A DNA stretch of 64,000 bases from Nitrospira sp. Its GTDB lineage: Bacteria; Nitrospirota; Nitrospiria; Nitrospirales; Nitrospiraceae. The notes under the pieces were generated by a model. The model saw nothing but the letters and a program-made list of their open reading frames with translations, searched no databases and had not been told where the DNA came from. The stretch spans positions 140,291 through 204,290 of the forward strand of contig JARFXQ010000007.1 in assembly GCA_029194725.1 (NCBI GenBank), given 5' to 3'. A program made the position numbers and the translations under genes. This document shows, in pieces, positions 9,006 through 18,600 of the stretch (position 1 is its first letter; each line of letters starts with the position of its first letter).

Positions 9006-9212
9006 CTCTCAGTAGATGATCCCGCCGACCACCCAGTGCCGGTCATCCGGGATATCGATCAGCAATCGCGTGAGATTCATCCGGGCCAGCTGGGAACCGA
9101 TCTCATCCTCCGTAAAAGCGGCAAGTAGGGAATTGTAAAAATCTCGGCGCAAAATATCCGGCTCATTGGCTGCGTATTGATCGACGATAGCTTGTGCTGC
9201 TTCCGGCGAGGC
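9006..9212 (-). pseudogene. Duplicated 3' fragment of the methyltransferase gene at 11670-12332
   Basis: About 205 bases match the end of the methyltransferase gene at 11666-11872 with roughly 90% identity by eye. They encode PEAAQAIVDQYAA, DILRRDFYNSLLAAF and the WVVGGIIY C-terminus with the same stop. The open frame extends upstream to 9308 but that part is unrelated transposase DNA read backwards. The fragment lacks the SAM-binding half and cannot work. It lies between two different transposase remnants. Confidence 0.85.
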
Positions 9213-9652
9213 GGGATAAAAAAGGGAGTCAAACGAAGCGATCGGGCGCAGCAAAGGCGGACGAACAACCAACACCCACGCGACATGCGATGCGCTTGGC
9301 AATCCCACGGGCTTTCATCTCACGTCAGACCAGGCGCACGATCTACAGGGGGCCGAGGTTGTTCTGACGGAGATAACGGCGCAAGCACTGGTTGCGGACA
9401 AGGCGTATGATGCGGATGAACGGGTGATCGAACCCTTGCGGAAGGTAGGGACAATCATTGTTATCCCGCCAAAATCGAACAGACAACACAAGCGCGATTA
9501 CGATGAAGAGTTATATAAAGACCGCCATCTGATTGAGACCTTTTTGCCACACTCAAACAATACCGCGCCCTCGCCACCCGCTACGATAAACGCGCTTCTA
9601 CATTCCTCTCCGATGTCTATATGGCCGCCTCAATTATATGGCTTAATTGACG
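9213..9652 (+). pseudogene. IS5-family (IS427-like) transposase remnant (C-terminal part)
   Basis: Frame 1 from 9241 reads IGRSKGGRTTNTHATCDALG, then TGFHLTSDQAHDLQGAEVVL, ALVADKAYDADERV and IIVIPPKSNRQHKRDYDEEL. A conserved RHLIETF follows; the Asp in ADKAYD and the Glu in LIETF belong to the DDE triad. After ETFL one base is missing near 9543. Restoring the frame gives ATLKQYRALATRYDKRAS and a natural end ASIIWLN before TGA at 9652. The 5' half, including the first catalytic Asp, is absent. It comes from a different element than the remnant at 8678-8965. Confidence 0.85.
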
Positions 9653-9666
9653 ACACGCCCTAGCTC

Positions 9667-10605
9667 TCAGCGGTCCAGTGCCAGATCCCATTTCTCCCCG
9701 AAGTTTAGATCCCAAAAATCCGGTTCATATTTTAAGAGCCCTCCCGCAGGGGTAAAGGTAAACTCGCCAAAATAGACTCGCCCCTTAACGTTGTACAAAT
9801 CGACGCGAACGAACCCGAACTCGGCCGACAGTCTTGCTGCGAGTGTAAGCATCTCTTCCAAATTGACCGGCTTTGGCATCCACGATCGTGCCCCACTTAT
9901 CCCATCGGAGAAATCGAGGAGATTCCACATTGTGTCAAAAGATGGGTTGATGTCGTGCGTATGATTCCGAACAAGAATTTGCTCCGGCGTTCCGTTAAAA
10001 CAGGAGAATTTATAATCGAGCGGTGGACTCCCGTCCTCATTGGTCAAGTATTCCTCAATCACAATCAGGGGTTTAATGCCATAGTATTGATATTCACGTT
10101 CCTTCCAGTAATAGTCGCTGGCCAGCCAGCCTGAGACCTGACGAATAATCGCCTCGCGATCCACCTCGCCTCTGACAATGATCACTTGTCCGCTTGAGTG
10201 GTTCGGCTTGATCACATAGTCCGCCGGCAGCCGATCAAACGGGATCTCACGAGGGTCGTCACCGTGCCATAAGAGCTTGATCAGATACTCCTCCCCTACC
10301 CTGCCGGCCACATGGGCTCGCACGACATACTTATCGGTCAGCTGCCGAAACCGCGGAGGCATGTCGCCCCTGTTCCAGGTAACCATCCGCCAGAACATCT
10401 TCTCCGTAAAGGTCTGAGGATTCACCAGATTGAGCGGTTTACCATGGAGACGCGAATATCGGCGCAACAGGAAGGCCTCGCCCTCGGCTCGCCGCATGAC
10501 TCGGCGCTTGACGTCCCGATATTGAACGACGAGGTTTTGCAACCGACTGTCACGTAACCTGACACGAAGCGCTGCAATCCCGATCGGTTGAACAAAATCC
10601 TTCAT
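9667..10605 (-). CDS. TupA-like ATP-grasp protein (polysaccharide biosynthesis)
   Basis: A 312-residue protein of the TupA-like ATP-grasp family. Seen motifs are TFTEKMFWRM (near 86), LTDKYVVRAHV, the nucleotide-binding YVIKPNHSSGQVIIV (near 140-155), LDYKFSCFNG (near 207) and a C-terminal FVRVDLYNVKGRVYFGEFTF with metal-binding Asp and Glu. Relatives act in capsule, teichuronopeptide or cell-surface polysaccharide synthesis, joining amino acids or other acids to sugar polymers. The exact substrate is unknown. It stands alone between broken insertion sequences, without other glycan genes, so it looks like recently acquired cargo. The frame is intact from ATG 10605. Confidence 0.85.
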   Translation of the reverse strand: MKDFVQPIGIAALRVRLRDSRLQNLVVQYRDVKRRVMRRAEGEAFLLRRYSRLHGKPLNLVNPQTFTEKMFWRMVTWNRGDMPPRFRQLTDKYVVRAHVAGRVGEEYLIKLLWHGDDPREIPFDRLPADYVIKPNHSSGQVIIVRGEVDREAIIRQVSGWLASDYYWKEREYQYYGIKPLIVIEEYLTNEDGSPPLDYKFSCFNGTPEQILVRNHTHDINPSFDTMWNLLDFSDGISGARSWMPKPVNLEEMLTLAARLSAEFGFVRVDLYNVKGRVYFGEFTFTPAGGLLKYEPDFWDLNFGEKWDLALDR

Positions 10606-10797
10606 TATTCCCTCTTAGATCTCTTATGTTCTATCTGAGCCTTCCTAACATTTGGACACCGGACGAGCCTAGAGCTGTGTAACTTGCCTGTCAAGTGCTA
10701 AGTAGCCTCTTGTAGCTAGCACATCATATGTATATGTCCGATTTTAGTGACACGCGAAGTGTCCGGTCAAGGGTGGAGCCTCAACCCTATTCTCCGG

Positions 10798-11049
10798 CTA
10801 CGTTGGGCTGAGCGCCAGGATCTTACTTCGTGCCAGGACTGCGAGGGCCTTGTGGACCGGAGTCGTGAGTCTGAACGGCGTACGTCGGGCATGATGGATG
10901 ACTTTGCCTACCGTGTTGAGCACCAAAACGCGCAGAGAGTTGGACCGAGCCTCCGAGAAAACTCCGGGTAAGGTCAGCCGCCTCACCGCACTGAGCTCAT
11001 TGTGGATGAGGGCGTTAAGCCGGACCCAGGCGGCGTTGGCATTAAACTT
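10798..11049 (-). pseudogene. IS1380-family transposase C-terminal remnant
   Basis: The reverse frame from 11049 reads FNANAAWVRLNALIHNELSA, LPGVFSEARSNSLRVLVLNT, VGKVIHHARRTPFRLTTPVH and ends ALAVLARSKILALSPT with TAG at 10798. This is the helical C-terminal tail of IS1380-type transposases as I know them. An in-frame stop lies just upstream of 11049 and no catalytic part remains. Confidence 0.7.
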
Positions 11050-11108
11050 TTAGCTGGGAAGCACCACAACCGCTAACTCGTTCTTCGCAACATCGAAAGT
11101 AATATAGG

Positions 11109-11234
11109 ATGAAGCTCGGCTTCGTCAAAGGACTGAATAACAAGATCCGGGTGATTCAACGGAGCGTCTATGGCTATCGGAATGAGGAGTACATGCGGCT
11201 CAAGATTCTCACGGCCTTCTTGCCGAAAAAATAA
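11109..11234 (+). pseudogene. ISL3-like transposase C-terminal remnant
   Basis: A 41-codon tail, GFVKGLNNKIRVIQRSVYGY then NEEYMRLKILTAFLPKK and TAA, matches the C-terminal end of ISL3-type transposases (the glutamate of the DDE triad normally lies just before it; here that Glu position is Lys). Nothing upstream extends it. Confidence 0.65.
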
Positions 11235-11306
11235 GCAGCATGCACCCACACGAATCTGCGTTGAGTCTGACGAAAAGAGGTCGAGAGAATTTTCTTATCG
11301 CGTATC

Positions 11307-11651
11307 TCACCGGGACACGACCTTGAAGGTATCTCCAGCCATAATGATCCCCTCCGTGCCGTCGGCGAGTTTGACCTTGAAGCCGTCATAATCCTGGCCG
11401 TGATAGACGCCGACGGCTTTTGTCTTTTCACCCGCCTTCAGAACCGCAATGACCTTCCCCGGTTGAACAGTCGCACCCGAAGATTCAGAAGAAGCAGGCG
11501 TCTGGTCTATGCTGTGAACCTCCGTCGGCTTTTCAATCAAGAGGAGCATCTCGCGGTTCTCGCATCCAAGTTGGACTGACACACTCACAATTAATAGAAC
11601 CAACAGGGCAAGGTGCTCACCAAAATGTCTTTCGACTGTACGGACCCACAT
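11307..11651 (-). CDS. SH3-like domain lipoprotein
   Basis: A 114-residue protein with a hydrophobic N-terminus ending in VSVSVQLGC, a lipobox that predicts cleavage and lipidation at about C30. The C-terminal half, VQPGKVIAVLKAGEKTKAVG through IIMAGDTFKVVSR, has the short beta-strand pattern of bacterial SH3-like domains. Such domains often bind peptidoglycan or act as spacers. It lies 18 bases after the methyltransferase stop and is probably the last gene of the prmA-MOSC-methyltransferase operon. No specific function can be given. Confidence 0.7.
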   Translation of the reverse strand: MWVRTVERHFGEHLALLVLLIVSVSVQLGCENREMLLLIEKPTEVHSIDQTPASSESSGATVQPGKVIAVLKAGEKTKAVGVYHGQDYDGFKVKLADGTEGIIMAGDTFKVVSR

Positions 11652-11669
11652 ATTTTTCGTGTGCTCCTC

Positions 11670-12332
11670 TCAATAAATGATCCCCCCGACCACCCAGTGT
11701 CGATAGTCCGGGATGTCGATCAACAATCGCGTGAGATTCATACGGGCCAGCTGAGAACCGATCTCATCCTCCGTAAAAGCGGCAAGCAGAGAATTGTAGA
11801 AATCTCGGCGTAAAATGTCCGGCTCGTCGGCGGCATACTGGTCAACAATGGCCTGTGCCGCTTCCGGCGAGTCTGGCCGCAGCAGATCCATTACCAGCAC
11901 CGGCGCGCCAGGTTTCACCAGCTGGCGAAGCTTCTGCCAGAACTGCAACGGATTCGGCAGATGATGAAGGAGGCTGTTGGAAATAACGGCATCGACGATT
12001 CTCGCGCCAGCCACATCTTCAAACCGTTCGCATCGTAATGTGATGCGATCAGTCAGCCCTGCTTGCTTCACCGCCAGGTCTCCCAACTGAATCATTGGCG
12101 CTGAGGCATCGACCCCGATGACCTGGCAAGCCGGATAGAGCTTGGCAAACCGAATGGGAATATCAGCCGGCCCGCAGCCGAGATCCAATACCTTCCCCTT
12201 GGCAAACTCCGGGAAGTATTCTTTAAAACGATCGACGAATCCCTGATTCTCCTCGACAAAATCAGCACGCGCATAGGCCTCGGCCTGCTTCGGATCGTCC
12301 ATGAGTTCTGGCTCAAGGATACGGTCCATCAC
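11670..12332 (-). CDS. Class I SAM-dependent methyltransferase
   Basis: A 220-residue Rossmann-fold methyltransferase. Motif I is VLDLGCGPADIPIRFA (near 48-63), motif II is VIGVDASAPMI (near 75), and the post-motif region VISNSLLHHLPNPLQFW (near 115) is typical of the UbiE/Methyltransf_25 group. The acceptor substrate is unknown. It overlaps the MOSC gene by 4 bases (ATGA type) and precedes the SH3-like lipoprotein. Its last 200 bases exist as a second, diverged copy at 9006-9212. Confidence 0.88.
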   Translation of the reverse strand: MMDRILEPELMDDPKQAEAYARADFVEENQGFVDRFKEYFPEFAKGKVLDLGCGPADIPIRFAKLYPACQVIGVDASAPMIQLGDLAVKQAGLTDRITLRCERFEDVAGARIVDAVISNSLLHHLPNPLQFWQKLRQLVKPGAPVLVMDLLRPDSPEAAQAIVDQYAADEPDILRRDFYNSLLAAFTEDEIGSQLARMNLTRLLIDIPDYRHWVVGGIIY

Positions 12333-12838
12333 GAATCCTCCTTCGTCTTCAGCTCCTGGCGGATTCTCACCGCGTCTCCCGGTCGCACAACTCCGCCTTG
12401 CAACACTTTCGCATAGACACGACTCCAGCCTGGGTTGACCTTCTGCGAAATACGCGTGAAGTCATCGTCTCGAAACCAGCGCCCATTATGGCTGCAGGGC
12501 GTCGTATAACTGGTCACTTCGAGTTCAACTTCTGGTCCGATCGCCAATCGAACGCCTGGCCGAACGAGTCCCCAATCTAATCCCGCCACGGTCAGATTTT
12601 CACCGGATGATCCGGCATCGATCGGGTGACCTTCTTCTTGAAGTCGTTCAATGAGTTCGAGCGAATACAAACAGACGGCCCGCTCAGGTCCACCGTGAAA
12701 CTTGAGGTTCCGCTGCCGATCGCCATCCAAACCCCGGTTGCTCAGCTTCCCTTCCCAAACAGGAAGTTTCGGGACTCCGCCATCAGAAACGTTGATCTGA
12801 TGGACATGTGGGTACAGCGGCCTGGAGGACATCGTCAA
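12329..12838 (-). CDS. MOSC domain protein
   Basis: A 169-residue protein of the MOSC (molybdenum cofactor sulfurase C-terminal) family, like YiiM/YuaD. Marks are LSNRGLDGDRQRNLKFHGGP near residue 32, the Glu-rich SSGENLTV near 80, and TPCSHNGRW near 114, whose Cys is the conserved reactive residue. MOSC proteins handle sulfur or molybdopterin groups, for example reduction of N-hydroxylated bases. The true partner is unknown. It is coupled to prmA (overlap at 12835-12838) and to the following methyltransferase. Confidence 0.9.
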   Translation of the reverse strand: MTMSSRPLYPHVHQINVSDGGVPKLPVWEGKLSNRGLDGDRQRNLKFHGGPERAVCLYSLELIERLQEEGHPIDAGSSGENLTVAGLDWGLVRPGVRLAIGPEVELEVTSYTTPCSHNGRWFRDDDFTRISQKVNPGWSRVYAKVLQGGVVRPGDAVRIRQELKTKEDS

Positions 12839-13746
12839 GCCTCTCCGTCGCAGGATTCCGGTCTGAAGAATTTCATTGCCACCCAGCCCTCATCCTGGGA
12901 TCGTTCCGAGCACACCAAGCCAAGACACGAAAATCGATCGACGATCTCGTCCTGCTGCTCGACAAGTATGCCGGAGACCATGATTCTTGCCCCTTGCAAC
13001 CCAGAACATGCCAAATCATCGGCAAGGTCCAAGATCGTTTGCCGGTCGAGATTGGCCAACACAAGATCAGCGGCCCTCCGCCTTTCTTGGGATAAATCAG
13101 TCAACGTGCCGCAGAGGACTTCAATCCGATTCTTCAAACCATTCTGCACGACAGACTCTCGCGCACAATCTACCGCGACAGAATCATTCTCGACTCCGAT
13201 GGCAGATGCCGCGCCGAGCTTGACCGCTGCCATAGCTAGAATTGCGCTCCCGGTGCCCACATCCAAAACCTGCTCACCGCCGTGAATCTCTTCTTGCAGC
13301 CGCTCCAGAACCATGCGAGTCGTCGCATGGTGACCGGTACCAAACGCTTGCTTGGGATCCAAGACAATTTCGATGTCCTGAGGAGCGAGCGTGATCGATT
13401 CCCAACTGGGGCGAATGACCAGGCGACCGATTCGAAGCGGTTTCACGGAGCGCGTCCATGTCTCGTTCCAATCCTGAGCCGGCACTCGTGTCACGGACAG
13501 AGAAACCCCATCAGGCGATGGTACGAGTTTCGAAAGGATTGACCGAACTGAAGCTAGCCGCTCCTTATTCCATTGGTCTTCAGGCCAGTAGAGATGGACC
13601 GCCCCTTCATCCTCCCAGGCACCCTGCAAAGTAGAATCGTCGAGTCTGCTCAACAACTCGGCCACATCGAGTTTTTCCTGAATACAAACATCAATCGAGT
13701 CATTCACCATCGTGATCCGCCATTCGCAGCCGGTGAACCGTTTCAT
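12835..13746 (-). CDS. prmA: Ribosomal protein L11 methyltransferase
   Basis: PrmA trimethylates ribosomal protein L11 with SAM. The family marks are LDPKQAFGTGHHATTRMVL, motif I VLDVGTGSAILAMAAVKLGA, the acidic VENDSVAVDCAR and the catalytic-site segment LVLANLDRQTILDLA. The C-terminal ILVEQQDEIVDRF is also typical. I chose ATG 13746 (303 residues) over ATG 13800. GGTGGA precedes it at good spacing, and the longer form would overlap the divergent MutS-like gene that starts at 13788. First gene of the reverse-strand operon with MOSC and methyltransferase genes. Confidence 0.9.
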   Translation of the reverse strand: MKRFTGCEWRITMVNDSIDVCIQEKLDVAELLSRLDDSTLQGAWEDEGAVHLYWPEDQWNKERLASVRSILSKLVPSPDGVSLSVTRVPAQDWNETWTRSVKPLRIGRLVIRPSWESITLAPQDIEIVLDPKQAFGTGHHATTRMVLERLQEEIHGGEQVLDVGTGSAILAMAAVKLGAASAIGVENDSVAVDCARESVVQNGLKNRIEVLCGTLTDLSQERRRAADLVLANLDRQTILDLADDLACSGLQGARIMVSGILVEQQDEIVDRFSCLGLVCSERSQDEGWVAMKFFRPESCDGEA

Positions 13747-13787
13747 GATTTGACGTCCACCATCTGTTCCCAGTAAGGTCGCCTGAT

Positions 13788-15647
13788 ATGGCAAGCTCAC
13801 GCATCGCCCAGCTTGAAACGATTATCCGGCGCACCGACCACCTCATCTCTCAGGGAATCAGGACCAGCGCTACGTTCACCCGATGGCGGCTGGCTATTTT
13901 CCTCACCGGCCTCGTCGGCACCGTGACCCTCTACAAGCTCAACTGGTATCACAGCGGCAACCTGGCGCTCGGAGCATTCCTTACCATTTTCGTCACCGTG
14001 GCCGCGTATCATAACAGGGTGGAAATCAGGATTCATCGGCTCCGTCAATGGAAGCAGATCAAGTTGGCTCATCTGGCTCGAATGGCGCTGGATTGGGCCG
14101 CGATTGTTCCAAGAGCCGGTGAAGGTCCGCGGTCTCATCCATACGCCGCTGACCTGGATCTCTTTGGCCCACATTCGCTGACTCATCTTCTCGACACGAC
14201 CGTATCCGACCATGGGAGAGAGCGCTTGCAGAGCTGGCTGCTGGAGCAACCCCCTTCCCCCGCTCATTGGCACACACGACAATGCTTGGTGAAAGACCTG
14301 GCGCCTCGTTCCTTATTTCGCGACCGGCTTGCGCTCGAAGCCAAGCTTACGGGAGACCAAGAAATCAACGGGAGGCGGTTGGCCGCTGTGCTGGAACATC
14401 CGACCGGCTTGCCTTACTTAGACGCCATACTTGCTGGTCAGAGCCTCCTTGCTCTTGCCACGATAGGCCTTGCCTCGGCTTCTATGCTCGGCCTGCTTCC
14501 CGGTTATTGGATGTTTTCGTTCGCAGCCTATGTGCTGATTTACTTCATGACTGATCAAGGGGAAGAATTGCTGGAACATGCCGTCGGGCTTCATCATGAA
14601 ACTGAGCGGCTTGCCACGGTTCTCGGTTACATTGAGCGACATGCAAGACGACGAGATACGCCACTTGCATCAGCCTGGGCGAACTTGATCGGTGCAGCCA
14701 GTCCCAGACTGCATCTCAACCGCGCAGCACGCACGCTCCATGCGATCAGCATCAAGGCCCATCCCCTCGTGCATCTGGCCATCAACGCGCTGTGCCCATG
14801 GGATCTGTGGTTCACTCGGCAACTGATTCAGATCCAGCACGAAATTAAGACTGCGCTCCCTCACTGGCTTGATTGTTTGGCCGAAATCGAAGCAGCCTCG
14901 GCTCTGGCAACCTTTGCGTATCTCCATCCCGATTACACATGGCCCGCCCCCCTCATCACAACCGGTGAACAGAACGGCACACCGCCTGCTTTCAACGCCG
15001 ACCGACTCGGTCATCCATTACTACCGGCTAAGACCCGGGTTGCAAACGACGTTCGTTTGAAGGGACTCGGCTCCATTCATCTGATTACCGGCTCCAACAT
15101 GTCCGGTAAGAGCACTTTCTTACGAACGATCGGTATTAACCTCTGTCTGGCGCAGGCCGGCGCCCCTGTCTGCGCCTATTCATTTGAATGGACCTGGAGC
15201 AGGCTGGCCTGTTGCATCCGCGTCGATGACTCCCTTGATGCCGGTCTGTCGTTCTTTTACGCCGAGGTGAAACGGCTGAAAACAATCCTTGACGCAACCA
15301 AGGAACGCAGCTTGCCACCCGTACTGTTCCTGATCGATGAAATCTTCAAAGGCACCAACAACCGGGAGCGACTCATCGGCAGCCGTGCCTACATCACCGC
15401 ACTGTCGCAAGGACAGGGCTTCGGCCTCGTGAGCACTCACGATTTGGAGCTGGCAGAGCTGGAATCAACAATACCGGGTTTGTGCAACGCGCACTTTCAG
15501 GAAACCGTGTCGGCCGGTACACTCGAGTTTGATTACCGGCTCCGACCAGGCCCTTGCCCCACGACGAACGCGCTGAGAATCATGGAACTGGAAGGCCTGC
15601 CGATCTTCTCAACTCCAAATATCAGGCAGAATGGCCCTCGCGAATGA
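13788..15647 (+). CDS. Membrane-anchored MutS-like ATPase (MutS domain V)
   Basis: A 619-residue protein whose last 220 residues are a MutS-family ATPase: Walker A TGSNMSGKSTFLRTIGINL, Walker B VLFLIDEIFKGTNNRERL, and the STHDLELA switch. The N-terminus has no mismatch-binding domain I. Instead it has a hydrophobic pair near residues 30-65 and another near 218-255, with a DNA-clamp-like helical core between. This matches the small group of MutS-V proteins with membrane segments, whose function is not established. It overlaps the next gene by 4 bases (ATGA), so it is translationally coupled to a phospholipid-remodelling enzyme. Its start is 41 bases from that of prmA, in the opposite direction. 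Confidence 0.85.
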   Translation: MASSRIAQLETIIRRTDHLISQGIRTSATFTRWRLAIFLTGLVGTVTLYKLNWYHSGNLALGAFLTIFVTVAAYHNRVEIRIHRLRQWKQIKLAHLARMALDWAAIVPRAGEGPRSHPYAADLDLFGPHSLTHLLDTTVSDHGRERLQSWLLEQPPSPAHWHTRQCLVKDLAPRSLFRDRLALEAKLTGDQEINGRRLAAVLEHPTGLPYLDAILAGQSLLALATIGLASASMLGLLPGYWMFSFAAYVLIYFMTDQGEELLEHAVGLHHETERLATVLGYIERHARRRDTPLASAWANLIGAASPRLHLNRAARTLHAISIKAHPLVHLAINALCPWDLWFTRQLIQIQHEIKTALPHWLDCLAEIEAASALATFAYLHPDYTWPAPLITTGEQNGTPPAFNADRLGHPLLPAKTRVANDVRLKGLGSIHLITGSNMSGKSTFLRTIGINLCLAQAGAPVCAYSFEWTWSRLACCIRVDDSLDAGLSFFYAEVKRLKTILDATKERSLPPVLFLIDEIFKGTNNRERLIGSRAYITALSQGQGFGLVSTHDLELAELESTIPGLCNAHFQETVSAGTLEFDYRLRPGPCPTTNALRIMELEGLPIFSTPNIRQNGPRE

Positions 15648-18600
15648 CCACTTCGGCCGATCCCGAAACTCAACCTCCGTCGCATCCCCTTCGCGGTCTC
15701 TTGATCGCCCAATTTTGCGGCGCGTTCAACGATAACGCATGGAAACTGATGGTCGCCTTACTCGCCATCAGGCAAGCCACAGCAGGTATGGCACCGGGCC
15801 CCCAACTGGAGACAGTCGCCCAGACCCAGACCGCGATGGCCTTTGTTATTTTTACGCTACCGTTGGTGTTCCTCTCTCTCGTCGGAGGCACATTGGCCGA
15901 TCGCGTGAGCAAACGGACGGTCATCATCGCCATCAAAATTGTCGAGGTATGTCTGATGTCCGCCGGCACCGTCGCACTCTGGCTCAATCCCACCGGTGGC
16001 ATTCTCCCCTTCATCGTCTTATGCGGCATGGGCGTGCATAGCGCGCTCTTCAGTCCATCAAAGTATGGAATTCTACCTGAATTGATCCCGCATGAACGAC
16101 TTGCCGTCGGTAACGGTCTGTTGGAGATGTGGACCTTTGCGGCCATTCTAACCGGCACCGCTGCCGGAGGATTTCTATTACAGATGTCCGGAGACCACAC
16201 CTGGCTGGCTCCGCTCGTATTGACCGGACTGTCGGTCCTCGGACTCACAAACGCTTTTAAGATTCCACGAGTGTCGCCCGCCCGTGCTGCAGGAGGGGTG
16301 GGAGTCACAGCCAAAGGCGCATGGGCAGCGATTCAATCCGAACTGATGTTGCGCATGGCCATTCCCATGGAAATCATGTTCTGGACGATTGCGAGCCTGT
16401 TCGCGCAGAACGTGCTCGTCTACGCAAAAGCCGTCTTGCACCTGTCTGATGCGATGTCAGGCCTTCCGCTCACCATTCTGTCGATAGGCATAGGAATCGG
16501 CGCAATGCTTGTTGGACGAATCTCCCGGAACCGGGTCGAGTACGGACTCATTCCGTTAGGTGCCATCGGCGTGTTTTTGATCCTGCTGTCGCTCGGCATC
16601 CTGACACCCCCGTTGACAGGAACCTTCCTCATGATGGGAGTGCTGGGAATTTCCAGTTCTTTCATTTTTGTTCCGTTGAACGCCATCCTCCAGTGGAAAT
16701 CCCCGTCTGATCGCCGCGGCGCCGTCATTTCGTTTTCCAACACCTGCGTCTTCACCGGTATCTTGTTCGGATCACTGGTAGGCGGTTCCTTGGCCAACGC
16801 CGGCCTCTCGACAACCGGCATTTTTTTGGCCGCTGCGGCAATGACATTGGGTGGCATCTGGTGGGCGCTTTGGTGCTTGCCTGACACGTTTATTCGGCTG
16901 GTGTTGGTCGTTCTCACAAACACACTCTATCGCCTCCGCATCGTCGGCCAGTCTCATGTTCCACAATCCGGTGGAGCGCTCCTCGTTCCCAATCACGTCT
17001 CCTTCATCGACGGCTTGCTGCTGATCGCCAGTTTGGATCGCCCCGTGCGTTTCGTCGTCGATTCGCAATATGCCGGGCAACCGATCTTCAAACCCTTCAT
17101 GAAGGCGCTCAGGGTCATTCCCATTTCCTCGCATGAAGGCTTGCGAGTGATTCTGCGGGCACTCCGCGAAGCCGGTTCTGCCGTCGATAATGGAAATCTC
17201 GTGTGCATTTTTCCTGAGGGCCAGATCACACGCACTGGAACGCTCTTGCCGTTCCGACGGGGATTCGAACGGATCGTGAAAGGACGAACCGCCCCCATCA
17301 TCCCAGTTCACCTGGACCGCGTCTGGGGTAGTATCTTCAGTTTCAATCGCGGTCGCTTTCTCTGGAAAATGCCGGAACGACTCCCCTATCCCGTTACGAT
17401 TTCGTTCGGCGCACCGCTGCCGACGGATACCTCGGCGCACGAGCTGCGCGGGAAGATTCGAGAGCTCGGCGAAGCAGCCTGGAAGCTCAGAAAGCCAAGT
17501 CGAAGGCCGCTCCATCGTCAATTTATTTCATCGATGCGTCGCGCTCCTTTCCGCTTAGCCATGGCCGACCAGAATCGCCCCCGCGTTACATCCCTACAAG
17601 CCCTGATCGGATCGATCGTCCTTGCGAGGGTCCTGCAGCCCTACTGGCAAGGCCAAGAACGGGTTGGCGTCCTGCTTCCTCCGACCGTTGCCGCAGCCTT
17701 AGTCAATGTCGCCGCAACCCTCTGTGGCAAAACCATCGTGAACTTGAACTACACGGTTGGGAAATCCGGCTTAGAGGCCGCTGTACGTCTTGCCGGTCTG
17801 CGCACGATGGTGACCAGCCGTACCTTCGTCGAAAAAGCCAAAGTCGAGCTGCCGGATGGACCGTCGGTGATCTGGTTGGAGACCGTGGTCAAGACGATCG
17901 ATTTCGGCCAAAAAGTGTTGGCTGCGCTGCTGGCCCTGTTCGCTCCCTGCCGTGTCATCGAACGAGCCTGCGGGCAGCTGACCCCGATCACTCCCGACAG
18001 TCTGGCCACGATCATCTTCAGCAGCGGCAGCACCGGAGAGCCCAAAGGCGTCATGCTCACGCACTTCAACATCGACATGAACAGTCAAGGCGCCACGCAG
18101 GTACTGCATCTCTATCAAGACGAACGGGTCCTCGGCATCCTCCCGTTCTTTCACTCCTTCGGATACATGGTGTTCTGGTTTGTGATGTCCAATAACGCCG
18201 CCATGATTTTTCATCCTTCGCCGCTCGACGCGACGGCGATCGGCGAGCTCATCCGAAACTATCGCATCACCTTCCTCGTCACCACACCGACATTCCTGCA
18301 ACTCTATTCCCGCCGCTGCACACCGGAACAGTTCAGCTCGGTGCGGGTCATCCTCACCGGGGCAGAAAAACTCCAGGCACGACTCTCTCAAGCGATCGAA
18401 GATAAGTTCGGAGTGTGCCCGATCGAAGGCTATGGAGTCACGGAATGCGCCCCTGTCATCGCCGTTAATTGCCCTGACTTCCGCGCGGCCGGCTACTATC
18501 AACCGGCTTCGCGTCGAGGTACCGTCGGTCAGCCACTTCCCGGTGTGGCTGTGCAGATTGTCGATCCTGATAGTTACACTCCACTGCCCGCCGGCGCACC

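Noticed and set aside
9667..10605. Idea that the TupA-like gene is also broken like its surroundings
   Set aside because: The frame is open over 312 codons with all main motifs in order, so it appears intact.
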